A stretch of 64,000 bases of DNA from CAYYJR01 sp964472305 (GCA_964472305.1 CAYYJR010000015.1:42267-106266); one strand, 5' to 3'. Shown: positions 50,706-60,215, numbered from the stretch's first letter. Notes: generated by a model not told the origin, from the letters alone. Numbers and translations are program-made.

Positions 50706-52514
50706 ATGACCTCTACCATGGCCACGGCCGGATCATCCATACGGATGTCCGGCGCTCAAGCGCTGCTTGAGGGTTTGATGCGTGAAGGCGTCGATATCGT
50801 CTTCGGCTACCCCGGCGGCGTCCTGCTCCCCATCTACGATGCCCTGTATGATGTGCCCCTGCGCCATATTTTGGTGCGGCACGAGCAAGGGGCGGCGCAT
50901 GCGGCGGACGGTTACGCGCGCTCCACCGGCAAAGTCGGCGTGTGCATCGGCACCTCCGGCCCCGGCGCGACCAACCTGGTCACCGGCATCGCGACCGCCT
51001 ATATGGACTCCATCCCGATGGTTGCCATCACCGGCCAGGTGAACACCTTTGCCATCGGCAAAGACTCCTTCCAGGAAGCGGATATCACCGGTATCACGCT
51101 GCCCATCACCAAGCACAATTATCTGGTGAAACATTCGGCGGATCTGCCGCTCATCGTGAAGGAAGCGTTCTACATCGCGCGCTCGGGACGCCCCGGCCCG
51201 GTGTTGATCGACGTCCCGCGCGACGTGGCCATCGGCATGGTCGACGTGAACTGGGATGAGATACAGATACGCCTGCGCGGCTATCGTCCCACGCTGAAGG
51301 GCAACACCAAGATGGTCCGGCGTGCGGCGGAAGCGTTGCTGGCGGCGACGCGTCCGGTGCTGTACGTGGGCGGCGGGATCATCCGCTCCAACGCGGCGCA
51401 GGAACTGACGGCGCTGGCACGTCTGCTCAACTTCCCCGTCACCGCGACGCTGATGGGCAAAGGCGCGTTCCCGGAGACCGATCCGCTCTATCTGGGCGTA
51501 CCCGGCATGCACGGCACCGCGTATGCCAACCTGGCCATGGACAACGCTGACCTGATCATGTGCGTCGGCGCGCGCTTTGACGACCGGGTGACCGGCGACG
51601 TCAGCCGCTTCGCCCCGCACGCACGCATCATTCACGTGGACATCGATCCGGCTGAAATCAGCAAAGTGGTGAACGCGCCTATCCCGGTGGTGGGCGATGC
51701 GCGCCACGTGCTGGCCGAACTGCTGGAGGAGTTGATCCCCGAGCAGGCGCATATCCCGGACACGTCCGCGTGGCACGCTCAAATTGCCGAATGGAAAACC
51801 AAATACCCGCTGACGTGGTCGGCAGATGCGGATAAAATCTGTGCGAGCCGGCATAACTGCCAGGAAAATCCGACGAAATGTGGCTCCGGCTCCGTGCGCT
51901 GCCCGAACCGGCACGCCACGCTGAAGCCGCCGGCGATCATCCGCGAACTCTGGGATGCCACCAACGGGCAGGCGATCATCGCCACCGACGTGGGCCAGCA
52001 TCAGATGTGGGCCATGCAGCATTACCTGGTCAGCGATCCGCGGCAGTTCGTCTCCTCTGCCGGCCTGGGCACCATGGGCTTCGGCCTGCCCGCCGCCATC
52101 GGCGCGCAGTTCGGCAATCCCGATCGCGAAGTCTGGTGCATCACCGGCGACGGCAGCCTGCAGATGAACAGTCAGGAGTTGGCAACCGCGGTGATTCACC
52201 AGTTGCCCATCCGCATCGCGCTGATGAATAACGGGTGCCTTGGCATGGTGCGCCAGTGGCAGAAGATGTTCTACAAAAAACGCTATTCGCAGGTCGGCCT
52301 GAACGTCGGCACACCTGACTTCATGAAGCTGGCGGAGGCGTATGGCGCGGTGGGCATTCGCGTGATTGAGCCCGCCGACGTACGCGCCGCTATCGACCGG
52401 GCGCGGCAGGTCACCGACCGCCCGGTGCTGGTAGAGTTCCTCTGCGAAATGGAAGAGGATGTCTATCCGATGATTCCGGCCGGGCGCAGCGTCGCGGACA
52501 TGATGGTAGGTTAA
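50706..52514 (+). CDS. ilvB: Acetolactate synthase, large (catalytic) subunit
   Basis: ThDP-dependent enzyme that condenses pyruvate with pyruvate or 2-oxobutyrate, first step of branched-chain amino acid synthesis. 602 residues with three TPP-fold domains: GYPGGVLLPIYDAL and catalytic Glu in RHEQGAAHAADGYAR (N), FAD-associated centre (FDDRVTGDVSRFAPHA), and the ThDP/Mg motif GDGSLQMNSQELATA (C). A Cys-containing insertion (CASRHNCQENPTKCGSGSVR) near residues 378-397 is unusual for the family. GGAGG lies 8 nt before the ATG. Confidence 0.95.
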   Translation: MTSTMATAGSSIRMSGAQALLEGLMREGVDIVFGYPGGVLLPIYDALYDVPLRHILVRHEQGAAHAADGYARSTGKVGVCIGTSGPGATNLVTGIATAYMDSIPMVAITGQVNTFAIGKDSFQEADITGITLPITKHNYLVKHSADLPLIVKEAFYIARSGRPGPVLIDVPRDVAIGMVDVNWDEIQIRLRGYRPTLKGNTKMVRRAAEALLAATRPVLYVGGGIIRSNAAQELTALARLLNFPVTATLMGKGAFPETDPLYLGVPGMHGTAYANLAMDNADLIMCVGARFDDRVTGDVSRFAPHARIIHVDIDPAEISKVVNAPIPVVGDARHVLAELLEELIPEQAHIPDTSAWHAQIAEWKTKYPLTWSADADKICASRHNCQENPTKCGSGSVRCPNRHATLKPPAIIRELWDATNGQAIIATDVGQHQMWAMQHYLVSDPRQFVSSAGLGTMGFGLPAAIGAQFGNPDREVWCITGDGSLQMNSQELATAVIHQLPIRIALMNNGCLGMVRQWQKMFYKKRYSQVGLNVGTPDFMKLAEAYGAVGIRVIEPADVRAAIDRARQVTDRPVLVEFLCEMEEDVYPMIPAGRSVADMMVG

Positions 52515-52527
52515 GGGGAGGTGGATG

Positions 52528-53040
52528 ATGGTAACTGAACTCGACATGTCTATCAAGCATACAATCTCCGTGTTGGTGGAGAACCGTCCCGGCGTGCTCG
52601 CGCGCACAGCCGGTCTCTTCGCCCGGCGCGGCTTTAATATCGATTCGCTGGCGGTGAGTACCACCGAAGACCCGAACACCTCGCGCATGACCATCGTGGT
52701 GAACGGCCCTGCCGGCATTCTGGAACAAATCAGCAAACAGCTCTACAAGCTCATCGACGTGATCAAAGTGATGGATCACACCGACGACGATGTGGTCTCA
52801 CGCGAGTTGGCGCTGGTGAAAGTGAGCACCGTCGATGCCGCCAAGCGGGCGGAGTTGATGCAGGTGGTGGATGTCTTCCGCGGGAAAATCATCGATATGA
52901 CCGAGAAAACGATCATCATCGAAGCCACCGGCAATGAGGAGAAAATCGACGCGCTGGAGCGGTTGCTGGAAGGCTACGGCATCAAGGAGATGGTCCGCAC
53001 GGGACGTGTCGTGCTGGTGCGCGGCAGCAAGACCACGTAA
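52528..53040 (+). CDS. ilvN: Acetolactate synthase, small regulatory subunit
   Basis: 170 residues: N-terminal ACT domain (KHTISVLVENRPGVLARTAGLFARRGFNIDSL) that binds valine and stimulates IlvB, and a C-terminal ALS_ss_C domain (FRGKIIDMTEKTIIIEATG). Start at 52528 is preferred (GGGGAGG 6 nt upstream); 52525 is also ATG. It follows ilvB by 13 bp and is followed by a strong intrinsic terminator, so the operon is ilvB-ilvN only. Confidence 0.95.
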   Translation: MVTELDMSIKHTISVLVENRPGVLARTAGLFARRGFNIDSLAVSTTEDPNTSRMTIVVNGPAGILEQISKQLYKLIDVIKVMDHTDDDVVSRELALVKVSTVDAAKRAELMQVVDVFRGKIIDMTEKTIIIEATGNEEKIDALERLLEGYGIKEMVRTGRVVLVRGSKTT

Positions 53041-53063
53041 CCCATCGCGCAGACTCAGACCGG

Positions 53064-53101
53064 CGTCGGGGCGATCCAACGGGTCGCCCCGACGTGTTTT
53101 T
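53064..53101 (+). terminator. Intrinsic terminator of ilvBN
   Basis: CGTCGGGGCGA and TCGCCCCGACG (11 bp, 9-nt loop) followed by TGTTTTT. Confidence 0.92.
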
Positions 53102-53176
53102 GTCACCTCCACCCGGCATGCACGATGTCACGGATGGGAACCTCAGAGGCGCACCCTGTTGGGAACGGAGGCGAAA

Positions 53177-53374
53177 ATGAACCGAACCTGGCTCTTCTGG
53201 GCGTTGCTGGCGCTGGGCATCCTCCTGCTGGTAACGCCGCTGTTCGGCGTGCTGCGGGTGGCGGTTGCGATGACGATCTGGCTGATCGGCGGCTTATTGC
53301 TCATCATCGCCGCGATATGGGCCATCACCCTGCTGGGGCGCGGCAAACTGGGCGCCACCCCGCCCGCGGTCTGA
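53177..53374 (+). CDS. Small two-TM membrane protein
   Basis: 65 residues with two membrane segments (about 5-24 and 29-52) and a short basic/Pro tail. Recognisable only as a small hydrophobic protein. GGAGG lies 4-5 nt before the ATG. It lies between the ilvBN terminator and rpiA (19 bp before), so it is probably cotranscribed with rpiA. Confidence 0.7.
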   Translation: MNRTWLFWALLALGILLLVTPLFGVLRVAVAMTIWLIGGLLLIIAAIWAITLLGRGKLGATPPAV

Positions 53375-53393
53375 ACTCGCGTGGGGTTCATAC

Positions 53394-54113
53394 ATGGATG
53401 TCTCTCATTTGAAAGCACGGGCAGCCGAGTATGCCGTCGGTATGGCAGCATCGGGGATGGTGGTGGGATTGGGGCATGGCAGCACGGCATTGCTGGCCGT
53501 GCGGCGTCTTGCCGATCTACTGCGCGAAGGCGTGTTGCATGATGTCATCGGCATCCCCTGCTCGATAGATACGGAACACGAGGCGCGGCGGATGGGGATT
53601 CCACTCGGCACGCTGGAGGACCACCCGACACTCGACCTCACCATCGACGGCACTGATGAAGTAACATCCCACCTCGACTGCATCAAAGGCGGCGGCGGCG
53701 CGCTGTTGCGTGAAAAGATCGTGGCGCAAGTCAGCCGCCGCGAGATCATCATCGCCGATGCCTCCAAACTGACGGCGCGTCTGGGGACACACGCGCTGGT
53801 ACCGGTGGAGGTGGCGTCGTTCGGCTGGACCACGCAAGCCGCCTACCTGGAATCACTGGGTGCCCTGGTCACGCTCCGCCGCATGCCGGATGGGTCGCCA
53901 TTCCGCACCGATCAAGGCAATCTGATCCTGGACGGTGATTTCGGCCCCCTCGACGCACCGGCGCAACTGGCGCAGCGACTGGACGCCCGCGCGGGAATTA
54001 TCGCCCACGGCTTATTCCTCGGTCTTGCCACGGACGTGATTATTGCCGATGCGGAAGGCATTCGGGTCTACCTCGCGGAACATAGCATCGGAGGAAGCCC
54101 CGATGTCCCATGA
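53394..54113 (+). CDS. rpiA: Ribose-5-phosphate isomerase A
   Basis: Interconverts ribose-5-phosphate and ribulose-5-phosphate in the pentose phosphate pathway. 239 residues with LGHGSTALLAVRRL (usual phosphate loop GTGSTA with T replaced by H), DLTIDGTDEV (catalytic Asp/Glu; usual DGADE) and KGGGGALLREKIVA (Lys/Glu). Active-site residues are kept. It is followed by a 46-residue gene that begins inside its 3' end. Confidence 0.9.
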   Translation: MDVSHLKARAAEYAVGMAASGMVVGLGHGSTALLAVRRLADLLREGVLHDVIGIPCSIDTEHEARRMGIPLGTLEDHPTLDLTIDGTDEVTSHLDCIKGGGGALLREKIVAQVSRREIIIADASKLTARLGTHALVPVEVASFGWTTQAAYLESLGALVTLRRMPDGSPFRTDQGNLILDGDFGPLDAPAQLAQRLDARAGIIAHGLFLGLATDVIIADAEGIRVYLAEHSIGGSPDVP

Positions 54114-54243
54114 TGACAATGCCGCCCGCCGTGCGTTCCGGACGGAAGAGCGGAAAGAAGCGCAGGCGTTCGTGCTTGCGATCCTGCACCGCCCCTCCCC
54201 GTGGTCAGATTACGAGCGAGCGGGAATTATACTACACTCATGA
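54103..54243 (+). CDS. 46-residue protein overlapping rpiA
   Basis: Starts at the ATG at 54103 with GGAGGAAG 5-8 nt upstream, overlapping the last 11 bp of rpiA in another frame. Product: a charged N-terminus (MSHDDNAARRAFRTEERKEA) then QAFVLAILHRPSPWSDYERA. No family recognised. A plausible translationally coupled microprotein. Confidence 0.5.
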   Translation: MSHDDNAARRAFRTEERKEAQAFVLAILHRPSPWSDYERAGIILHS

Positions 54244-54343
54244 GAGGCTGTCCCATTCACATCGCCGATTGACTGGCGCTACCGAAGAAAAGCCAGCAAC
54301 CATTTACAGGACATGCCGCACCGACTGCCGAATGAGGCGTGGA

Positions 54344-55615
54344 ATGCATATCGAATTGGCCTATGGCAAAACGGGATTGCCCATCGACCTGCCGGATGAC
54401 GCGCGGGTGACGGTCGTGCGCCCCATCCACGTCGCCGGCGTGCCGGACGCGGGCGCCGCGTTGCGCGACGCGTTGGAGACTCCTCTCGCCACGCCGTCGT
54501 TGCGTGAGCTGGTACGACCCACCGACCGCGTCGGCATCGTGTTCAGCGACATCACCCGCCCCACCCCCAACCACCTGCTGTTGCCCGCGCTGCGCGAGGC
54601 GTTGTGCGCGGTGCCCGACGCGCAAATTATACTTTTCAACGCCACCGGCACGCATCGCGCCAACACCGACACGGAATTGCGCGCGATGCTGGGCGATGAA
54701 ATTGTGCATCGATATCGCATCGTGCAGCACGACGCGGCGGATACCGATACACACCTGAGTGTGGGCATCACCCCCAGCGGAAACGATATCCGCATTCTAC
54801 GCGAATTTCTCGACTGCGACGTGCGCATATTGACCGGCTTCATCGAGCCGCATTTCTTCGCCGGCTTTTCCGGTGGTGGGAAGGCGGTGATGCCGGGTCT
54901 GGCGCAGTTGGAGACCGTGCAGCGCAACCACAGCGCGCGCCATATCGACCACCCGCTGGCACGCTGGGGCATCACCCATGGCAACCCGCTGTGGGAAGAG
55001 GTACACGCGGCGGCGGTACTGACGCGCCCAACCTTCCTGCTTAACGTGGCACTCAACCGCGACAAGCAGATCACCGGCGTCTTTGCCGGCGACTTCGACG
55101 TCGCCCACGCGGCGGGGTGTGCCTTCGTAAAAGCGACGGCCATGGTGCCGGTGCCGGCGCCGTTCGACATCGTCATCGGCAGCAACTCCGGGTATCCGCT
55201 CGATCTGAATCTGTATCAATCCGTGAAAGGCATGAGCGCCGCCGCCCAGGTCGTGAAGGCGGGCGGCAGCATCATCATCGCCGCCGATTGCTGGGACGGT
55301 ATCCCCGATCATGGAGAATACGGACGCATGCTACGCGAAGCGGACAGCCTGACGGCGTTACTCGCCACCATTCGCGCGCCGGGTTTTGTCCGCGCCGATA
55401 TGTGGCAGGCGCATACCCAGGCGCTCGTTTGCCGGCATGCGGAAGTGCATTTTTACAGCCGCAACCTTAGCGATGCACAACTCACCGGCGCCTTCCTCAC
55501 TCCCTGCGCCCGCATCGAAGACACGGTGGACCGCCTGCTCGATCGCTATGGCCGCGACGCCACCATCTGTGTGCTGCCCGAAGGCCCGCAGACAGTGCCG
55601 TATGTGGCAGAATGA
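54344..55615 (+). CDS. larA: Nickel-pincer-dependent lactate racemase-type enzyme
   Basis: 423 residues. All key residues of LarA are visible: R72 (SDITRP), H104 (TGTHR), H170 (EPHFFAGF) and K180 (SGGGKAVMPG), the Lys that is covalently joined to the nickel pincer nucleotide. Substrate could be lactate or another 2-hydroxy acid. LarB, LarC and LarE, needed to make the cofactor, are not in this window. The start at 54344 has GAGGCGTGGA upstream; TATACT lies at 54228. The frame is open upstream without support. Confidence 0.9.
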   Translation: MHIELAYGKTGLPIDLPDDARVTVVRPIHVAGVPDAGAALRDALETPLATPSLRELVRPTDRVGIVFSDITRPTPNHLLLPALREALCAVPDAQIILFNATGTHRANTDTELRAMLGDEIVHRYRIVQHDAADTDTHLSVGITPSGNDIRILREFLDCDVRILTGFIEPHFFAGFSGGGKAVMPGLAQLETVQRNHSARHIDHPLARWGITHGNPLWEEVHAAAVLTRPTFLLNVALNRDKQITGVFAGDFDVAHAAGCAFVKATAMVPVPAPFDIVIGSNSGYPLDLNLYQSVKGMSAAAQVVKAGGSIIIAADCWDGIPDHGEYGRMLREADSLTALLATIRAPGFVRADMWQAHTQALVCRHAEVHFYSRNLSDAQLTGAFLTPCARIEDTVDRLLDRYGRDATICVLPEGPQTVPYVAE

Positions 55616-55826
55616 GTGGCATGCGCTGTATCACAATTTCCATTGGAATCCCTCGTCTCGTTCAAAGGCGCCAACATCAATCTGATGCCTGTTGCGACAA
55701 GGGGTAGGATACTGAACAGGTACGATAAGTGAGCGGTTCCGCGAGTGTTTTGAACGCGGACTGATCGGTCAGCGCCGGCTGATCAGTCTGTCACGGATGA
55801 GGGCGGCGCAGTAGGATATGCGCGTC

Positions 55827-56546
55827 CTACTGCGCGGTGTATGTCAACCCGAAGAATTGGGTGCGGCGGGAATTCGGAACGGTATTGCCAAGCCAGATGC
55901 GATAGCCGATGCCGCATTTTTTCGTCATCTGATAATCGAGGGCGCCGTCCAGCGAGTAGCGCAAGCGGTCACCGGCGAGGCGCAGATCACCGAAGGCACC
56001 GTATTCCGCTTTAGGCCCGGCGTGCAGTTTCCAGCGGTCACCGAGCTTACGCTCATAGCCGAGGGTGAAGCCGACGTTGCCCACCCACTTCTCCGCGGTG
56101 CGCAGATCTTTGCTGGCTCCCGCGGTCGCTTCCAGAAATCCGAGAGAATTTTCGCGCCGCATGCCGTAGGCCGCAAGGGTATAAATGCTGCTGAAGCTGT
56201 GATTGCCTTCGGTTTGCACCAGCATCATCGGGTACCACCGCCCCGTTTCTTCGCCATGGTGAGTCGATTGGAACCGATACGCCGTGCGCAGACGATCGAG
56301 CTTGGATGCATCGCTGCGACTGTAATCCGAGTCGACGATGATATCCAACGTCACACGCTCGCCGCGCCGACGCCATCCACCGTCCAACGCCCAGGTACGC
56401 GTCCACGCGCTTTCAGATTCCGTCGCCGTTTCCATGGTATTGAGCAATACACACAGCTTCGTTGTCTCGATCCCACGCGCCATCACTGACCGCACTGTGA
56501 TGAGACAGAGCAAGCCAAACATTATGCATCGTATGCGTACGCCCAT
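55827..56546 (-). CDS. DUF481-like outer-membrane beta-barrel protein
   Basis: 239 residues with a signal peptide (FGLLCLITVRSVMARG) and alternating amphipathic strands ending in an aromatic-rich strand (QFFGLTYTAQ), typical of outer-membrane barrels. Pattern and length fit the DUF481 (YdiY-like) family. Evidence that the cell has an outer membrane. AGAGGTT precedes the ATG. 55616-55826 contains an imperfect hairpin (ACTGATC/GATCAGT, near 55757-55790) that could end this transcript. Confidence 0.75.
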   Translation of the reverse strand: MGVRIRCIMFGLLCLITVRSVMARGIETTKLCVLLNTMETATESESAWTRTWALDGGWRRRGERVTLDIIVDSDYSRSDASKLDRLRTAYRFQSTHHGEETGRWYPMMLVQTEGNHSFSSIYTLAAYGMRRENSLGFLEATAGASKDLRTAEKWVGNVGFTLGYERKLGDRWKLHAGPKAEYGAFGDLRLAGDRLRYSLDGALDYQMTKKCGIGYRIWLGNTVPNSRRTQFFGLTYTAQ

Positions 56547-56865
56547 GACAAACCTCTTTCACGCCGGTGTCGCGGCGAGTAATGCTGCGCGGATGCGGCG
56601 TAGGCTACGTAATGGTGTATTGAGCGGTACCGCACATTCCGGTCCGATGATCTCCACCCCGGCGAGCAGCGAGACGACATTGCTCATCCCGCCTTCCGCA
56701 TACCACGGCGGAACGCGCCGACCGGCAGCCTTACGCCTGATACACTACCGAGTGAAAGCGGCAGCGTCAAGTGATCCACGTGGCATTTTTCCACCGGAGA
56801 TATTCGCGGGGCAGGGAATCTTCACCGCCTGCCGAACCGATGAATAGTAGCTCCAGGAGGTGATA
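56547..56865. other. Intergenic stretch between divergent genes
   Basis: 319 bp; no supported gene. It should contain promoters for the DUF481-like and DUF3592-like genes, but no strong boxes were identified. Confidence 0.4.
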
Positions 56866-57903
56866 ATGCATCCCTTGATCCCGGGAACGTCTATCACGCG
56901 CCGTGTGCCGGTATCGATCATCCTGCAGACGCTGTTCGGCGGCGCATTCACTCAATTCGGCTGGCTGTTTTTCGGCTTCGGGTTGATGATGTCCCTTGTT
57001 CTGGTCATGCGCAGTGAAGCGGTCACCTTCATAAAATTCCGCGGTCCCCTGCTGACCACGCCGGGAGTAGTGACGGCGACGCGCGACACCGGCTCTTCGG
57101 AAGGCGGAGGAGATAGTGGGCCTGGCACCCCGATTTACGCCATTACCTTTACATTCAAACCGCAGAACGGCACGGCACAGATGAACGGCACCTCGTATCG
57201 TCCTGGCACGCCGCCGGCGAAAGATGAAACGGTGACCGTCGAATACTGCGCGAACAATCCGCATGCCTCTCGCATCATGGGCATGCGCAGCGCGGAATTT
57301 GGCGCGGCCTCCGCCTTCGCACTCGTCTTCCCGTTGGCCGGATTAATCATTATCCTTGCCAGCACCTATAAACGTCTCCGTCTCCTCCAAATATTCGCCA
57401 TTGGCCAGCCGTCGGTCGGCACGCTGGCTGAGATGGAATCCACCAGCGTCAAGATTAACGGCAACCGGGTATACCGCATGGCATTCCCCTTCACCACCGC
57501 GACTGGGGAGCAATCGTTTGCCGTGATGGCTACCCACAGGTTGAAACCGGCCTGGCAGTCATTTAAATTCGGCCCGGATCGGGGCATTGCCCCTGCGGCA
57601 ATGGATGCATTGCGACGGATTCCGGTCATTGGCGATACCATCGCCTCCACGGTTGCATCAGCAGTTGGCGTGCAGCAACCCGCTACTGCCGCGACGCCGA
57701 CCGCTCCACAGGAGACGGTGCTGTATGATCCCGCCAATCCCGCCCGCGCCATGGTGCTGGCGGAATTCGGACATCATGCTTGCCTGGATGCCCAAGGCAA
57801 CCTGCAGGGGAGCAATCCGTTCATAGGCTTCGCTGCCGCGATCATTCCGGTGCTGACCATCGCCGGCAATATTGCTATTCTGTATCACCAGTTCATTCGT
57901 TAA
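56866..57903 (+). CDS. DUF3592-like membrane protein
   Basis: 345 residues with three to four membrane segments: about 35-50, 145-165 and 320-340. Between the first two lies a beta-rich loop with GTSYRPGTPPAKDETVTVEYCANNPHASRI, the short DUF3592-type domain. Similar proteins have unknown function. The ATG at 56866 has AGGAGG 6 nt upstream. Confidence 0.72.
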   Translation: MHPLIPGTSITRRVPVSIILQTLFGGAFTQFGWLFFGFGLMMSLVLVMRSEAVTFIKFRGPLLTTPGVVTATRDTGSSEGGGDSGPGTPIYAITFTFKPQNGTAQMNGTSYRPGTPPAKDETVTVEYCANNPHASRIMGMRSAEFGAASAFALVFPLAGLIIILASTYKRLRLLQIFAIGQPSVGTLAEMESTSVKINGNRVYRMAFPFTTATGEQSFAVMATHRLKPAWQSFKFGPDRGIAPAAMDALRRIPVIGDTIASTVASAVGVQQPATAATPTAPQETVLYDPANPARAMVLAEFGHHACLDAQGNLQGSNPFIGFAAAIIPVLTIAGNIAILYHQFIR

Positions 57904-57930
57904 CGATCAATCCGCGATGGAGGACTCTCC

Positions 57931-58023
57931 ATGGTCGAACCCATCTTCCACCGCCTCATGCGCGCCGAGAGCAATATCATGCATGGAGATCTCCCGGCGC
58001 GACTGCGAAACAGTCAGCAATAG
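57931..58023 (+). CDS. Candidate 30-residue microprotein
   Basis: ATG with GGAGG 7 nt upstream, 30 codons ending at TAG (MVEPIFHRLMRAESNIMHGD...). No homology recognised; 27 bp after the DUF3592-like gene. Support is the ribosome site alone. Confidence 0.3.
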   Translation: MVEPIFHRLMRAESNIMHGDLPARLRNSQQ

Positions 58024-58143
58024 CGACGACGGATTGCTGCCCGACAGCGAAGATCTGCATGGGGTGGAATGTCAGTTCCCCGGCAGGCAAGGCGCAGCCG
58101 GACAACGCCGTCTATCCTATCGACAATTCGAGGGGAAACTCAC

Positions 58144-58815
58144 ATGAAACTGATTGCGATTCTCGGCAGCCCGCACGGAATGAAAGGCAGCACGGGAACA
58201 TTGTTGGACGGCGTGCTGCACGGCGCGCGTGCGGCTGGAGCTGAGGTGGAAATCTTCTCGCTGTCGGAACTGCAGGTTCAGCCTTGCCGCGGATGCGACG
58301 TTTGCCATCGCAAGGGAGATTGCATCATTGACGATGATTTCACCCGCATTCGACAGGCCTTCGAGCAGGCAGATGGCCTGATTCTGGGCAGTCCGAACTA
58401 CATCGTCAGCGTGAGCGCGCAGTTGAAGGCGCTGCTCGACCGGTGCAGCCCGCTGCTGCACCTGCAGTCCATATCGAACAAGTATGCCGCCGCGGTGGTC
58501 ACCTCCGGCGGTCCGGGCAGCGAGGAGGTGGAACAATATCTGCTGCGATTCCTGCGCTCGCTGGGCTACGCCACCGTCGGCAGCGTGGGGGCGCTCGGTT
58601 GGCAGATGCAGGTACCGGGCAAGAAGGAACCAAACCTCGAAAAAGCCGCCGTCCTCGGTAAACAATTGGTGGAGGCGATCAGCACCAGGCAATCGTTCCC
58701 CGAGCAGGCGGCAGAGCGCCAGGCGATGATCGAACGCATGAAGCATCTGATCACATCGCAAAAAGAGCGCTGGCCATATGAATACGAATATTGGGTGATG
58801 AACCACGGGTGCTGA
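58144..58815 (+). CDS. NADPH-dependent FMN reductase-like flavoprotein (Isf type)
   Basis: 223 residues, flavodoxin fold: MKLIAILGSPHGMKGSTGTL (FMN phosphate loop), CRGCDVCHRKGDC (Cys in CxxCxxCxxxxxC spacing, the compact cluster motif of iron-sulfur flavoproteins) and GSPNYIVSVSAQLKALLDR (isoalloxazine-binding). Probably a redox enzyme using FMN, possibly with an Fe-S cluster. Cytoplasmic; the ATG at 58144 follows AGGGGAAACTCAC. Frame open upstream to 58069 without a site. Confidence 0.85.
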   Translation: MKLIAILGSPHGMKGSTGTLLDGVLHGARAAGAEVEIFSLSELQVQPCRGCDVCHRKGDCIIDDDFTRIRQAFEQADGLILGSPNYIVSVSAQLKALLDRCSPLLHLQSISNKYAAAVVTSGGPGSEEVEQYLLRFLRSLGYATVGSVGALGWQMQVPGKKEPNLEKAAVLGKQLVEAISTRQSFPEQAAERQAMIERMKHLITSQKERWPYEYEYWVMNHGC

Positions 58816-59099
58816 GATTCGGTGATGCAGGACGGAGCCACCGTGAAACAGTATGCGTCCAGGTGCCGCAACCACTTGCGCGCAGACTCGGCAACACGAC
58901 GCCCGGCAACTTGCTGCCGCGGAAGAGCCGGATGCAATGCGCTTGCCGCGGAGTGAAATGTCGCCCGCTGGAGCGCGACAGTGACGGTGTCAATCCACTG
59001 GAGACCACCGCCGGCGTGACGCCTGCCGCCTTCCGCGAAGTAGACTGCCGTCGGCGAATGTGCCGGCGATGTCGGAGACGGCGTAGGAGTACGGCATTC
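58816..59099. other. Intergenic stretch between convergent genes
   Basis: 284 bp; no gene or clear terminator recognised. Confidence 0.4.
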
Positions 59100-60215
59100 T
59101 TAACGCGCAAGAGCATGCGCGCTGATCCACGACGGCACCAGCACCTGACCGGAACCGTTGGTAAGCGATTTGGGATAACCGGACAGCACGGTGCCTCGCG
59201 CATCGGTTTTATAAAAATGCAACTGTGCCATGCCGCCGCCGTCCAGCATCAGCGCGGTGTGGATGCCGGAGGTAGCCAGGGTGCGCTTCACCGCGGCGTC
59301 TTCATCGGTGCGATCGACAATCGCCTCGATCAGCGTGCGACCGTGCAATCCGCCCACCCGATCGAAGCAGAAATGCTGCGCCTCCGCCCAGCTCCAGCCA
59401 TGGTACAATTGCCGGCCTTTGTAGCGCTCTCTGCAGACAATCAAAAAAATATCGGCGATGAGCGTCGGCGACTCCGGACGCACCGTCCACGCCACCAGCG
59501 TGCGCGCCCGACTGGAGGTCGAGCCGCTATCCACGCCGTTGCGCGCTTCGTTCACCCAGTCGTTGCCGGTATACGAATAGATATCCTCGCCGCGTACCAG
59601 GGCGTGATAGCGACCGTTCGTTCCCAGGCATCCCACGCCGGCCATGCCGTACGGGAATGTCAGTCGAATAGCGCGTCCGTTGTTGCGCGGGGTGATGCGG
59701 TCCAGCCGAAACCGGCCTGCGGCGTCGAAACCGAATGCCCAGCGCCCCTGTTTCAGCCCGTCGAAATTGGTGTACCACTGTCCGGGCGTGCCGGTGCCGG
59801 TGCAGCCGATGGGCAACCCGACTGCCATCGTGAAGAATTGTCCGTTGATCGCCGCAGCATACTGCACCCACGGGTGACGTGCATCCAACCGACTTTTCGC
59901 GAACGCGCTGACGTTCACCAGCGTGCCACGCTGGCCGTGCGCGGTATGTTGCAAGGCGCCGGCATGCGTGGCGAGCGCGCGCGTGCCGACCTTTATCCAC
60001 ACGGCCGCCCACTCGATGCCGTGATAATGCCCGCTCAACCAGGCCATCCGCTCCTGCCGGGTCGGCAACGGTGGCTCCCAACGGCATTGGCGCCACCAGC
60101 CAACCAATAAACCCGCCAGCACGAGCACGAGCGGGATAAGCCACCAGCGGCGGAGCCGTGCCGCCGCGGTCATTCCCGGCGCGTCAATCATCACGGATTC
60201 CCGGCTCCCTATCAT
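59100..60215 (-). CDS. Phosphodiester glycosidase (NAGPA)-domain protein
   Basis: 371 residues with an N-terminal membrane anchor (about 23-42) and an extracytoplasmic domain of the NAGPA/DUF2233 family, recognisable by ALMLDGGGMAQLHF and the KSLTNGSGQVLVP tail. Homologues remove capping sugars linked via a phosphodiester or act in exopolysaccharide and spore-coat metabolism. The ATG at 60215 has GAGGAG 4 nt upstream and is preferred to 60236. Confidence 0.8.
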   Translation of the reverse strand: MIGSRESVMIDAPGMTAAARLRRWWLIPLVLVLAGLLVGWWRQCRWEPPLPTRQERMAWLSGHYHGIEWAAVWIKVGTRALATHAGALQHTAHGQRGTLVNVSAFAKSRLDARHPWVQYAAAINGQFFTMAVGLPIGCTGTGTPGQWYTNFDGLKQGRWAFGFDAAGRFRLDRITPRNNGRAIRLTFPYGMAGVGCLGTNGRYHALVRGEDIYSYTGNDWVNEARNGVDSGSTSSRARTLVAWTVRPESPTLIADIFLIVCRERYKGRQLYHGWSWAEAQHFCFDRVGGLHGRTLIEAIVDRTDEDAAVKRTLATSGIHTALMLDGGGMAQLHFYKTDARGTVLSGYPKSLTNGSGQVLVPSWISAHALAR

